Positions 46,524 through 55,548 of a DNA stretch of 64,000 nucleotides are shown here, in pieces. Position numbers and translations under genes: made by a program. Position 1 is the stretch's first letter, and every line of letters begins with the position of its first letter. The notes beneath the pieces are model-generated. The model ran no database searches. It saw only the letters and a program-made list of their open reading frames with translations, and was not told the origin of the DNA. The stretch lies in contig NZ_QEKW01000007.1 of NCBI RefSeq assembly GCF_003096675.1, positions 229,261-293,260 on the forward strand, read 5' to 3'. This DNA comes from Actinomycetospora cinnamomea. GTDB lineage: Bacteria; Actinomycetota; Actinomycetes; Mycobacteriales; Pseudonocardiaceae.

Positions 46524-47380
46524 TCAGCGGAAGTCGGCGGCGTGGTCCCACGCCCACCGGGCGTAGGTCCGGGCGGGGCGACCGAGCAGCCGCCGGACGT
46601 CGGTGGTGACGGGCTCCGGGTCGTCGATCATCGCCATCTGCGCCCGGACGATGCCCCGCGCCAGGTCGGGCGGCACGCCGTCGAACAACGCCGGCGCCTT
46701 CTCCTCCCCACGTCGACGAACCGCAGCGGCCGCCCGAGCGCCGCGCCGATCGCGGCCACCTGCTGCTCGTGGGTGACCCGCTCGGGACCGGTGATCTCGT
46801 ACACCGCACCCTCGTGCCCTTCCTCGAGCAGGGCCCGCACCGCGACCTCGGCCAGGTCCGCCTCGTGCACCAGCGGTCGGGCGATCGACCGCCCGAACCA
46901 CCGGACCTCGTCCCCCCGGCGCACCTGCTCGGCCCACGCGAGCGTGTTGGTGGCGAAGCCGCCGCCGCGCACGAACGTCCACTCCTTCGCCGCGTCCCGG
47001 ACGAGCCGTTCGAGGAGGGCGTGCGAGGCGAGGATGCCGCTCGCGGTGTCGTCGGGTCGCGGCGGGACCCCGATCGCCGACAGGTACACGAGCCGCCGCG
47101 CCCGACTGAGCGCGGCGATCGTGTCCGCAGCGACGCCGTCACCGGCCACCGAGGGATACACCAGGAACACCGCTTCGGCGCCCTCGACGGCGGGCGCGAG
47201 GGTCTCTGGGGCGGTGAGGTCGGCGACGCACGGCTCGACTCCGTGGCGGCGTGCCAGATCACCGAGCGCCCGTGCGTTGCGGGCGACCGCCCGCACCTCG
47301 ACACCGCGGCGGCCCGCGAGCTGCGCCACGACCTGTCCCCCGACACTGCCCGTCGCCCCGGTCACCACGATCGTCGTCAT
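46524..47380 (-). pseudogene. NAD(P)-binding (NmrA-like) oxidoreductase with a frameshift
   Basis: The frame from ATG 47380 encodes MTTIVVTGATGSVGGQVVAQL and proceeds normally through RPLVHEADLAEVAVRALL to RPLRFVDVG, then turns into Arg-rich nonsense. The continuation EEKAPALFDGVPPDLARGIV...DHAADFR is in another frame near 46700. Total length 857 bases is one short of a whole number of codons, so one base is missing in the GGGGAGGAGAAGG run. It could be a real frameshift or a sequencing error. Confidence 0.75.
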
Positions 47381-47414
47381 GACGGCGACGCTAGGAACTC
47401 GACGAAGGTCGAGG

Positions 47415-47588
47415 TCAAGCGATCGCTGCTACGTGGCAATGCGGTCGTCCGCCGGGTCTTCGTTGTCGTTCGGGGTCGATCGAGGGTGGGGGCGTGAACC
47501 ACGGCAGCCCGTCGAGGATCTCGACGGTCCAGTGTCGGTGGTGGATCAGCTGGTGGCGGCAGAGCAGCACGCAGTTCAAGAGGCCACG
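47415..47588 (-). pseudogene. HNH endonuclease (13E12-type) 3' remnant
   Basis: A 57-codon open stretch encodes NCVLLCRHQLIHHRHWTVEILDG, then PWFTPPPSIDPERQRRP: the end of the HNH motif and the Trp/Pro/IDP tail seen in actinobacterial 13E12-type proteins. It is preceded in frame by a stop, and the rest of the gene is absent. Confidence 0.65.
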
Positions 47589-47713
47589 CTATTGGTACCT
47601 TCAGCGCCCAGCCCCGGTCGCCGAGGCTTCAATAACGTGGCGGTGGTTCTGGCCACGACCGGTGGCGTGCCTCGTGGAGCTGCGGGGCGGGATGGGGCGC
47701 CTGGCCCGGAACT

Positions 47714-47977
47714 TCACCCCACGCCGCCAACGCTGAGCTGGGCGCGCACCGTTTCGGTTAGCTTCTGCGTGGCGCGGGCGAGCGCGGCCCGGTCCGTCGT
47801 GGACAGGCGGACCTCGGCGTCAGGCTGCTCGCGAGCGGACACCGGCGCGTGCAACACGACCGCGGCTTCGGCGCTGGTCAGCTCGACGATCACATGATCG
47901 CGCGGCGTGTAGACCTCGGCGCCGGCTACCTCCACCGGCCGGGTCGGGGTGTGCGGTCGTCCGAGCGGGTCGGCCAT
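47714..47977 (-). CDS. Hypothetical protein (87 aa)
   Basis: An 87-residue protein with ATG preceded by GGAG. Strands EVYTPRDHVIVELTSAEAAVVLHA are followed by an Arg/Glu stretch and an amphipathic helix (TTDRAALARATQKLTETVRAQL). No family recognised. It is isolated, between the HNH remnant and ctaD. Confidence 0.5.
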   Translation of the reverse strand: MADPLGRPHTPTRPVEVAGAEVYTPRDHVIVELTSAEAAVVLHAPVSAREQPDAEVRLSTTDRAALARATQKLTETVRAQLSVGGVG

Positions 47978-48116
47978 GAGTTCCGGGTCTCCGTTGCGTC
48001 CTGGTATCCGGCGGCGGGATCGTCACACTTCGGGCGACTACTGGCACACCACTGTGCGTCACTACCTCACGCCGCGTCGCGGCGTGGTCGGCGGTCGTCG
48101 ACCGGGCCGTGTGCGG

Positions 48117-49874
48117 TTAGCGGTTGCGCGGGTCGGAGCCGGGGAGGTGTTCCTGTCCGGTGGCCCCGGCCGCGGCCTCACCGACGCTCGCGTGCCCGGT
48201 GCCGATGTGGGCCTCTGTCCGCAGCCGTTCGGTCATGTGTGGGTAGTGCAGCTCGAACGCGGGGCGCTCGGAGCGGATGCGGGGCAGCTCGCTGAAGTTG
48301 TGCCGCGGCGGCGGGCACGACGTCGCCCACTCCAGCGAGTTGCCGTGGCCCCAGGGGTCGTCGACCTCGACGGGACGGCCGTAGCGGTAGCTGTGGAACA
48401 CGTTCCACAGGAACGGCAGCGTCGAGGCGCCGAGGATGAACGCCCCGATCGTCGAGATCGTGTTCAGCACCGTGAAGCCGTCGGTGACGGCGTAGTCGGC
48501 GTAGCGGCGCGGCATGCCCTCGTTGCCCAGCCAGTGCTGGATCAGGAACGTCAGGTGGAAGCCGATGAACGTGGCCCAGAAGTGGAACTTGCCGAGGCGC
48601 TCGTCCATCATCCGGCCGGTCATCTTGGGGAACCAGAAGTAGATGCCGGCGTAGGTCGCGAACACGATCGTGCCGAACAGCACGTAGTGGAAATGCGCCA
48701 CCACGAAGTAGGTGTCCGACACGTGGAAGTTCAGCGGCGGGCTGGCCAGCAGCACCCCGGTGAGGCCACCGAACAGGAACGTCACCACGAACCCGACCGC
48801 GAACAGCATCGGGCTCTCGAACGTCAGCTGGCCCCGCCACATCGTGCCGATCCAGTTGAAGAACTTGATGCCGGTCGGCACCGCGATGAGGAACGTGGTG
48901 AACGCGAAGAACGGCAGCAGGATGGCCCCGGTGGCGTACATGTGGTGCGCCCACACCGCCATCGAGAGCGCGCCGATCGCGAGCGTCGCGTAGATCAGCG
49001 TCTTGTAGCCGAAGATCGGCTTGCGGCTGAACACCGGGATGACCTCGGTGATGATGCCGAAGAAGGGCAGCGCGACGATGTAGACCTCGGGGTGGCCGAA
49101 GAACCAGAACAGGTGCTGCCAGAGCACGGCGCCGCCGTTGGCGGGGTCGTAGATGTGCGCGCCAAGCACGCGGTCCGCGAGCAGTCCGAACAGGGCCGCG
49201 GTGAGGATCGGGAACACCATCAGGATGAGGATCATCGTGACGAGGATGTTCCAGGTGAAGATCGGCATCCGGAACATCGTCATGCCCGGGGCACGCATGC
49301 AGACGATGGTGGTCACGAAGTTGACCGCACCGAGGATGGTGCCCAGACCGGCGACGGCCAGGCCCACGATCCACAGGTTGGTGCCGAGCCCGGGCGTGAA
49401 CTCGACGTCCGAGAGCGGGGTGTAGGCGAACCACCCCGCCGAGGCCGCACCGTCCGGGGTGAAGAACCCGGAGATCACGATGGTGCCGCCGAAGAGGAAC
49501 AGCCAGTACGAGAAGGCGTTCAGCCGCGGGAACGCGACGTCGGGAGCCCCGATCTGCAGCGGCATGATGTAGTTCCCGAAGCCGAACACGATCGGGGTCG
49601 CGTAGAGCAGCAGCATGATCGTGCCGTGCATGGTGAACAGTTGGTTGTACTGGTCCACCGACAGGATCTGCAGCCCGGGCCAGCCGAGCTCGCTGCGGAT
49701 GAGCAGCGCCATCAGCCCACCGAGCAGGAAGAACACGAACGACGTGACCATGTAGAGGATCGCGATGTCCTTGGGGTCGGTCGTCCGCAGGTACTTCGCG
49801 AGGCCGGAGCCGCGCCGCGTCTGGCGCGGCGGATAGGGCTTGGTGGTGATGGGCTTGGGGGTGGTGGCAGTCAT
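48117..49874 (-). CDS. ctaD: Cytochrome c oxidase subunit I
   Basis: A 585-residue aa3-type oxidase catalytic subunit with twelve predicted membrane helices. Haem a/a3 and Cu(B) ligands: H83 (FTMHGTIM), H260 with Y264 (HPEVY cross-link), H309-H310 (WAHHMYATG), H393 and H395 ([11 protein letters not shown]). ATG 49874 has GAGGTGATC upstream. No ctaC, ctaE or qcr genes are adjacent, so this is a detached and possibly additional copy. The SURF1 gene at 5510 could serve its assembly. Confidence 0.95.
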   Translation of the reverse strand: MTATTPKPITTKPYPPRQTRRGSGLAKYLRTTDPKDIAILYMVTSFVFFLLGGLMALLIRSELGWPGLQILSVDQYNQLFTMHGTIMLLLYATPIVFGFGNYIMPLQIGAPDVAFPRLNAFSYWLFLFGGTIVISGFFTPDGAASAGWFAYTPLSDVEFTPGLGTNLWIVGLAVAGLGTILGAVNFVTTIVCMRAPGMTMFRMPIFTWNILVTMILILMVFPILTAALFGLLADRVLGAHIYDPANGGAVLWQHLFWFFGHPEVYIVALPFFGIITEVIPVFSRKPIFGYKTLIYATLAIGALSMAVWAHHMYATGAILLPFFAFTTFLIAVPTGIKFFNWIGTMWRGQLTFESPMLFAVGFVVTFLFGGLTGVLLASPPLNFHVSDTYFVVAHFHYVLFGTIVFATYAGIYFWFPKMTGRMMDERLGKFHFWATFIGFHLTFLIQHWLGNEGMPRRYADYAVTDGFTVLNTISTIGAFILGASTLPFLWNVFHSYRYGRPVEVDDPWGHGNSLEWATSCPPPRHNFSELPRIRSERPAFELHYPHMTERLRTEAHIGTGHASVGEAAAGATGQEHLPGSDPRNR

Positions 49875-50016
49875 CGTGATCACCTCGCAGGCGTCGACAT
49901 CACTGAGCGTTGTGGCCGCGTCTAGCTGTCGCAGGTACACCATCGGGATGGCCGTAGTGATGCGACCGGCCGTGACCACCGGACATGTCCCACCTCCCCA
50001 CGCCGTGCCCGAGATT

Positions 50017-50235
50017 TCAGCGGGTCACCGTCAGCGCCAGACAGAGCTTCCCGGTCTCGGGTGGCCATGGCCAGGTCGGCGGGTCGGCGCGTCGGCGGGT
50101 CGGCGCACCGACGCCCACCTCCACCCCGTCGGCGCTGGGACTGTCCAACGTCCGTTGCACCTGGCGTGGATGGGTCAGGATGGTGCGGTCGTCTCGGTCG
50201 CTGACCGGTGGGCCGCCGGGTTCGGTGCGGTTCAT
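50017..50235 (-). CDS. Small hypothetical protein coupled to the DUF2249-cupin gene
   Basis: A 72-residue frame whose ATG overlaps the upstream stop (ATGA). The first half ([20 protein letters not shown], then [18 protein letters not shown]) looks protein-like; the second half is encoded partly by an octamer repeat and is Arg/Pro-rich. The coupling is the main support; no family recognised. Confidence 0.4.
   Translation of the reverse strand: MNRTEPGGPPVSDRDDRTILTHPRQVQRTLDSPSADGVEVGVGAPTRRRADPPTWPWPPETGKLCLALTVTR
50077..50108. repeat. Four tandem octamers GTCGGCG(G/C)
   Basis: GTCGGCGG and GTCGGCGC alternate twice without gaps, inside the small gene at 50017-50235. Since eight is not a multiple of three, copy-number change would shift that frame. 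Confidence 0.8.
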
Positions 50236-50864
50236 GAATCCACCCCGATGCGGCTGGTGTCCAGGACCAGGGATTGCCGGCGTTGGTGGACGGTGAGATA
50301 GCGCAGGCCTTCGGGGCCGGCGTCGAAGCGTCGCTGGGAGCGGCGGGGCAGCCACAACAGCGCACCCGGTCGGAGGTCGAGCACGCCACGTTCGGTGGTG
50401 AGTTGCCCGCTCCCGGTCAGGACGTGGATCAGGACGTCGAGGTCGGGACCCGCGTGCGCGTCGATGACCCCGCCGGGCGCAAGGGCGATGATGTTGGAAT
50501 CCAGGTCACGATCGCGCACCGCGAGCTTCCAGACCGCGCCGGTGACGTCCGGGTCGTCGGGCTGGGCGCCGATCGCGGTGCTGTCGGCGAGGATGCGGGG
50601 CAGGGGGGTGGAGGTGAGCTTGGTGATCTCGATCCGCCAGTCCCTCGGTTCGGTGCTCAAGTACTCCCACCGGTAGCTGCCGGCATGGTCGGCCTCGAAC
50701 TCATCGCGCAGGTGCTTGGGGTCGTGATCGTTGACCAGCACGAACGACGCCCCGACCGGCAGGCTCGCGTACGTGGCGAAGATGGCGGGATGTTTGTCGG
50801 GCTTGCGCAGCGGCCGGACGTCCAGCTCCCGCGCCGTCTCGGCATCGGATCCGTGGGAGGCCAT
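50232..50864 (-). CDS. DUF2249 plus cupin domain protein
   Basis: A 210-residue two-domain protein. Residues 13-80 (LDVRPLRKPDKHPAIFATYASLPVGASFVLVNDHDPKHL, then EFEADHAGSYRWEYL) are DUF2249, a small sulfur-transferase-like fold often found near nitrogen-oxide genes. Residues 115-200 are a cupin with DAHAGPDLDVLIHVLTGSGQL and a second strand pair. It probably binds a metal or senses a small molecule. It diverges from the cysteine-containing regulator at 51003. Confidence 0.75.
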   Translation of the reverse strand: MASHGSDAETARELDVRPLRKPDKHPAIFATYASLPVGASFVLVNDHDPKHLRDEFEADHAGSYRWEYLSTEPRDWRIEITKLTSTPLPRILADSTAIGAQPDDPDVTGAVWKLAVRDRDLDSNIIALAPGGVIDAHAGPDLDVLIHVLTGSGQLTTERGVLDLRPGALLWLPRRSQRRFDAGPEGLRYLTVHQRRQSLVLDTSRIGVDS

Positions 50865-50900
50865 CGTGGTTCTCCTGCGTCGAGTTTCTCCAAGTCCCTG

Positions 50901-50918
50901 TGGTGTAAAATTTAGCGC
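50901..50918. promoter_or_regulatory. AT-rich promoter/operator core in a divergent gap
   Basis: TGTAAAATTTAGCGCAC stands out in a GC-rich 138-base gap. TAAAAT on the plus strand or its counterpart on the minus strand could be a -10 element; AAATTT is palindromic. It is a candidate binding site for the adjacent HTH regulator. Confidence 0.35.
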
Positions 50919-51002
50919 ACGGCGGACCGTCCGGGCAGTGGTGTCAGGACGTCAGGGCCGGCCACCGCGGACCGAGCCCGTTGCCGAGGGAGTTTGATCA
51001 TC

Positions 51003-51689
51003 GTGTCGGGTCAGCACGACGGGGGGCTGGCGGTGGGTCGGCGATTGGCCGTGCTGCGGGCCCTCATACGGGCACCGGGCCCATTGAGTATCAGCGATAT
51101 CGCCGATCAGCTGGGCGTGCATGCGAACACGGTGCGTTTCCATCTGGCCACGCTCGTCGAGAACGGTCAGGTGGAGCAGGTCGAGGCAGATCGACGCCCG
51201 GAACGCCCGACCGGTCGGCCGCCGCTGCGGTTCCGGCCGGTCCCAGGGATGGACCCGACCGGCCCCCGCCAGTTCCAGCTGCTGGCCGAACTCCTGGGAG
51301 ACGGCCTGGCGAACGCTCCGGGTGGGAGTGCCCGTGCCGTCGAGGCCGGTCGCGCCTGGGGTCGTCGGCGGGCCGCGACCTCGAGCGAGGGCGAGACCGC
51401 CACCGCGGGCGGTTCCGGAGATTCCGTCCCTCGTCTGATCGGGCTGCTCGCCGAGATCGGCTTTGCGCCCGAAGAGCAAGGAGACGGGGCGCAGCGGCGG
51501 ATCGGACTGCGGCACTGTCCGTTCCTGGAGCTCGCGCAGACCCGATCGGCGATCGTCTGCCCGGTACACCTCGGGTTGATGCAGGGTGCGATGGAGGCGT
51601 GGCGGTCACCGGTGGCGGTCGAGGGTCTCGAGCCGTTCGTCGAACCAGACCTCTGTCTGGCTCACCTCACGACCGAAGGGGCATCGTGA
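51003..51689 (+). CDS. HTH transcriptional regulator with C-terminal cysteine motif (SufR-like)
   Basis: A 228-residue regulator. ISDIADQLGVHANTVRFHLATLVENGQVEQ is a winged helix; the C-terminal part has HCPF, then IVCPVHLGLMQGAM and EPDLCLAHL, giving three Cys in the spacing used by SufR-like proteins to hold an Fe-S cluster. It may sense iron-sulfur damage, nitric oxide or redox state and control the DUF2249-cupin gene opposite. GTG 51003 is preferred to TTG 50994, which is too close to GAGGGAG. Confidence 0.75.
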   Translation: MSGQHDGGLAVGRRLAVLRALIRAPGPLSISDIADQLGVHANTVRFHLATLVENGQVEQVEADRRPERPTGRPPLRFRPVPGMDPTGPRQFQLLAELLGDGLANAPGGSARAVEAGRAWGRRRAATSSEGETATAGGSGDSVPRLIGLLAEIGFAPEEQGDGAQRRIGLRHCPFLELAQTRSAIVCPVHLGLMQGAMEAWRSPVAVEGLEPFVEPDLCLAHLTTEGAS

Positions 51690-52222
51690 TGGACGCTGCG
51701 CCACCCGCCGCGCCTGTCGACAAGCAGACCGATGTAGCGCGGTTCATGGTCGCCGGCGGTGCGGGTTGTGTGATCCTGGGCGGCCTGGTTGCCGCGATCA
51801 CCGGGCCGCTCGGCCTGGAGAACGGCAGTTGGCTGGCGGCCTATCTTGTGCTCGTGTGCGGCGTGGGCGCGTACGCGATCGGCACCATGCAGGCACGCCC
51901 CGCACCGACGCCGATGCCCCAGGCCTGGAGCCTGACTCAGCTGGGCTGTTGGAGCTTGGCCAACGCCGCCGTGATCACCGGAGCGATGACTGGAATTGCG
52001 ATCATCGTCGACGTGGGCGTGCCGCTCCTCGTGATCGCCCTGGCCGTCGCCCTGGCCGACGCGCTGCGCCATGACCGGCCCACCGAATCCCGGGAGACCG
52101 CCGGCTACCCGGTACCCGGCTCGAACCGGCTGGCCGCCTGGGCCTACCACAGCCTGCTGGTGGTCCTGATGATCAGCGCCCCGGTCGGTGCGGTGCTGGC
52201 CCACCTACGAAACGCCGCCTGA
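51689..52222 (+). CDS. Five-helix membrane protein, unknown function
   Basis: A 177-residue protein with about five membrane segments: 20-42, 48-66, 90-112, 114-128 and 150-172. ATG overlaps the regulator stop by one base (TGATG). No metal motif. The coupling suggests it belongs to the same response as the regulator and the DUF2249-cupin protein. Confidence 0.65.
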   Translation: MDAAPPAAPVDKQTDVARFMVAGGAGCVILGGLVAAITGPLGLENGSWLAAYLVLVCGVGAYAIGTMQARPAPTPMPQAWSLTQLGCWSLANAAVITGAMTGIAIIVDVGVPLLVIALAVALADALRHDRPTESRETAGYPVPGSNRLAAWAYHSLLVVLMISAPVGAVLAHLRNAA

Positions 52223-53047
52223 CGCGGGCCCGACCCGGCGGGCCATCAGCAAGCGGGGCCAGGACACTTGGCCAGCACCCGGTGAGTGATGGTGGCGCCG
52301 ACCTGGGTAGCCAGTGCTCCGCGTTCCGTGGGCCACGACCCCGGCACGTCGAGCATCACGGCCCTGGGCGCGGAACCGGTGGTGTCGTGGCTGATCCGGC
52401 ACCCGTGGCTCGGTGTCGCCGCGGTGGTGGTCGTGGGCCTGGCGGCCGCAACGGGCTTCGTCCTCCGACGAGCTCCCGCCCCTGCTCGTCGGCGTCCCGC
52501 GCGGTGGCAGCGACCAGGAGCGGGGGCAGCGGCGCGTCGGTGGCTGGGCCATTGACCACGCCCGCAGCGGCGCCGACGAAGATCATGGCGGCAGTACTCG
52601 CGCCGAGGGCCGTACCGGGTCGGAAGCGGCCAAAGGCCGCGAGCTGGACCCCGAGCGGCCACGACGACCGTGGTTTGGCCGCACCCGCCCCCGGCGCCGC
52701 GGACCACTGTGCTCGGAGAGCAACTCCACTACGGAGACACGGCGGGTGTGTCGCGCCGATCGCGGACCGGTGCCGCGACCTGGCGAGCGGGGACACAGGA
52801 CCAGGAGACGCTCGCCTTCCTGGCGTACTGCGTAGGCCTGAGCGAGGACGCCAACCCGCAGGGCGACGCCCGCTCGTCCAGCGAAGTGCCCGGCGGCACG
52901 GGCGCCGTCGCCCTACCGGCCCCGGTCGCCTTCGCCGCACCCACCCTGGCGACGGAGGCGCTTGGCCTCGCTGGCCCCCCGGGCGGTGGCCGGCCAGGCC
53001 GCGCGGCCCGGCGCCGCCGATGTCGAGCGACGCCGAGGCGCGGCCCC
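52223..53047. other. 825-base stretch without a convincing gene
   Basis: A plus-strand frame at 52286-52555 has one hydrophobic stretch but turns Arg/Pro-rich; a minus-strand stretch around 52440-52620 (AMIFVGAAAGVVNGPATDAPLPPLLVAA) has coding-like third positions but no start and no clean end. The rest shows unbiased codon positions. It probably holds a decayed gene. Confidence 0.5.
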
Positions 53048-54637
53048 TCACCGCGCGAAGGGAAGGTGGGCCATCAGCGCCCACGCCTCCTCGGCGGTCT
53101 CTCCTCGCAGCGCGACGTATCGGTCCGGGCGGACCAGCGTCACGCGGGACAGACTCTCGTCGGGGAGATCCTCTTCGGGTAGCTCGAGCAGCGGGAGCCC
53201 GCGCCATCCCGCGGCCTGCGGAGCCGGAGGCGTCTCGCCAGGGCTGTGCCGGACGACCCAGGTGGGCCGCACCGGGTCCAGCCGCTCGTAGAGTCGCCCA
53301 CCGCCGCGCAGCTCCGGGTTGGGCATCCGCCGCCCCCCTCCGAGGGAGCGACCGGACCGGTAACCGACCTCGAGCATCCCGACGGTGCGCCCAAACTTCG
53401 TCCGTATCGCCGGATGGGTGATGACAAGCGGGGCGAGAACACCGAGCAGCCTGCGGAACGCGCGGTTGCGCATGGTGAGAAGCCTGGTCGCCCTGCCGGT
53501 TCCCGCCACCATCGCGGCGGCCACGGGTCGCCGCTCCTCCTCGTAGCTGTCGAGGAGCTCCTCTCGGCCACGAGCTGGCACCCGGCGTGCGAGCGCGAGC
53601 TGCCAGAGCAGGTTGTGGGCATCCTGCACGCCGGTGTTGAGGCCCTGCCCTCCGACCGGGCTGTGGACGTGGGCCGCATCGCCCGCGAGGAAGACCCGGC
53701 CTCGCCGGTACCGGTCCACGACCCCGTGGCTCAGCTCGAACCTCGACCCCCAGAGCAGGTCGTGGCAGCGGAGATCGAGTCCGGCCCGGCTGCGGACCAC
53801 CTCGTCGACATGGGCCGTGTCGATGCTGTGGGGCGGGTGAGCGTCGGCCCGAGGCTCCTGGGCGATGACGCGCCACCGGCCGGGCTCGGGCATCGGCACG
53901 ATGACCAGCAGACCGTCCGGCCCGAGGAACACGTGCCCCTCGTCCTGCGCGGGTAACGCGGTGGTCGTGACGTCGGCGAGCAGGAACGTCACGCCTGCGG
54001 CCGTGCGCTCGAGCCGCAGGCCCGCCTGCTCGCGGGTCCGGCTGCGGCCGCCGTCGCAGCCGATGACCCAGCGCGAGCGCACAAGCTCGATCGTGCCGTC
54101 GGCGTGTTCGAGCCTCGACTCGACGTGGCTGCGGCGGTCGTCGAGCCGGTCGAGTGCCACGCCCCAGTCCACCGCCACACCCAGCCGGTCGAGGCGGCCC
54201 TCGAGCACCCCTTCGGTGGCGTACTGCGGGATCGAGAGCCAGAAGGGATAAGCGGTGTCCCCCCAGGGCAGGCCGAGGAGGTCGATCCTGGTGGCGCGAC
54301 GCCCCCTGCCGGCGTGGACGTTGAGGGCGGCGAACGGCCTGCCCTCGGCCAGCACGGCCTCGGCCACCCCCATCGCCTCGAAGACCTCGAGGGTGCGGGC
54401 GTGCACGACCAGAGCCTTGGAGAACGTGGCGCGCTGCGGCTTGCGATCAACAATTCTCACCGTCAGGCCGTGGCGGACCGCCTCGCCCGCCGCGGTCAGA
54501 CCCGTCGGGCCGGCCCCGACGACCAGCACATCGACCTCGACGGGGTCCTCCACGGGCTGGGGGTCAGGCCGCGCGCCGTTGCGACCGGCATCGGGCCAGG
54601 ACCCGGGTTCTCGGCTCGGCCACACGGCGCGCTTCAT
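53048..54637 (-). CDS. FAD-dependent aromatic monooxygenase (PheA/TfdB family)
   Basis: A 529-residue flavoprotein hydroxylase. VDVLVVGAGPTGLTAAGEAVRHG binds the ADP of FAD; the DG fingerprint is VIGCDGGRSRTREQAG; GRVFLAGDAAHVHSPVGGQGLNTGVQDAHNL is the second FAD motif. It would hydroxylate a phenol, polyketide or antibiotic. The C-terminal 100 residues are a thioredoxin-like remnant domain. ATG 54637 has AGGAAAG upstream. The TetR gene upstream on the same strand may regulate it. Confidence 0.85.
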   Translation of the reverse strand: MKRAVWPSREPGSWPDAGRNGARPDPQPVEDPVEVDVLVVGAGPTGLTAAGEAVRHGLTVRIVDRKPQRATFSKALVVHARTLEVFEAMGVAEAVLAEGRPFAALNVHAGRGRRATRIDLLGLPWGDTAYPFWLSIPQYATEGVLEGRLDRLGVAVDWGVALDRLDDRRSHVESRLEHADGTIELVRSRWVIGCDGGRSRTREQAGLRLERTAAGVTFLLADVTTTALPAQDEGHVFLGPDGLLVIVPMPEPGRWRVIAQEPRADAHPPHSIDTAHVDEVVRSRAGLDLRCHDLLWGSRFELSHGVVDRYRRGRVFLAGDAAHVHSPVGGQGLNTGVQDAHNLLWQLALARRVPARGREELLDSYEEERRPVAAAMVAGTGRATRLLTMRNRAFRRLLGVLAPLVITHPAIRTKFGRTVGMLEVGYRSGRSLGGGRRMPNPELRGGGRLYERLDPVRPTWVVRHSPGETPPAPQAAGWRGLPLLELPEEDLPDESLSRVTLVRPDRYVALRGETAEEAWALMAHLPFAR

Positions 54638-54781
54638 CAGGCATCTTTCCTGTTCACCTCGTCGGTTCCGGCCTCGGACCTCTCGGCGCGGCGCGGACAG
54701 CACCCAGGGTACGACGAAAGTGAGACACAGGAGTCTAGCTTCATCGTAGGCCACCGCCGGGTCGCAACGGCCGAGCTGCGA

Positions 54782-55363
54782 TCAGCGACGTGGTCCGACG
54801 CCCTCAATCAGCACCGTGAGCACCAGATCAGCCACGCTGCTGTCGCCATACCAGGGCGATCGGGTAGCCCGGACACCGGCGGTGAGCAGCGACGTCATCG
54901 CCGTCAGAACCCACTCCGGCGGAAGGTCCCGCCTGATCTGCCCGGTCTCCTGCCCTCGCCGGATGACGCTCAGCAGCGGCGCGAAGACCCGCTCCCGTTC
55001 CTTGCCGAATGACGGATCCTGATCGGCGTCTTCGACGAGCAGCGACCGGAAGCGCGCGCCATGGGACACGACCGCCTCGACCGCGCGGCGCAACGCGTCG
55101 ACGGCGTCGCCTTCGTCTGGACGGGATCCCGCGATTGCCTCCGCCGCGCGGTTCAGCGCCTCGGCGCGCAACGCCGCGAGAAGCTTCTCCCGCGTGCCGA
55201 AATGCCGGTAGAGGGTGGCACGGGTAAGGCGGGCGACCTGCGCCACGTCGGTCATCGACCAGCCGGGGTTCTGCGCCATCGCCTCGGCCGCGGCCTCCAA
55301 CAGACGCGCTCGGTTGCGCTCCACGTCCACCCGCGGAGCCCTCGGGACCTCCTGGGGCGGCAC
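54782..55363 (-). CDS. TetR family transcriptional regulator
   Basis: A 193-residue regulator. NRARLLEAAAEAMAQNPGWSMTDVAQVARLTRATLYRHFGTREKLLAAL is the DNA-binding domain; the C-terminal ligand domain includes RGQETGQIRRDLPPEWVLTAMTSLL. It lies 144 bases upstream of the monooxygenase and diverges from the alcohol dehydrogenase, so either could be its target. Confidence 0.85.
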   Translation of the reverse strand: MPPQEVPRAPRVDVERNRARLLEAAAEAMAQNPGWSMTDVAQVARLTRATLYRHFGTREKLLAALRAEALNRAAEAIAGSRPDEGDAVDALRRAVEAVVSHGARFRSLLVEDADQDPSFGKERERVFAPLLSVIRRGQETGQIRRDLPPEWVLTAMTSLLTAGVRATRSPWYGDSSVADLVLTVLIEGVGPRR

Positions 55364-55548
55364 ACACTCTTGCTACCAGAGTGGCCGGGTGCTCTTCTGT
55401 CCGACTGGACGCACCAACTGGCTGCCCCGACCCGAGGCGTAAGCCGTGCCCTGGACACGACCCCCATCACGCCCTTCGCGCGTGGCACACCGGGGCGCCG
55501 GCGTCCCCCATCTCGACCCGACAAGCGCCGAGCGATAAGGACAGGGGC

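Noticed and set aside
47494..47736. 80-residue plus-strand gene MNHGSPSRIST...
   Set aside because: The opposite strand carries a recognisable HNH tail, and this frame is its shadow.
52286..52555. 89-residue plus-strand protein with one membrane segment
   Set aside because: Half of it is Arg/Pro-rich without codon bias, there is no convincing ribosome site, and an equally good signal exists on the other strand.
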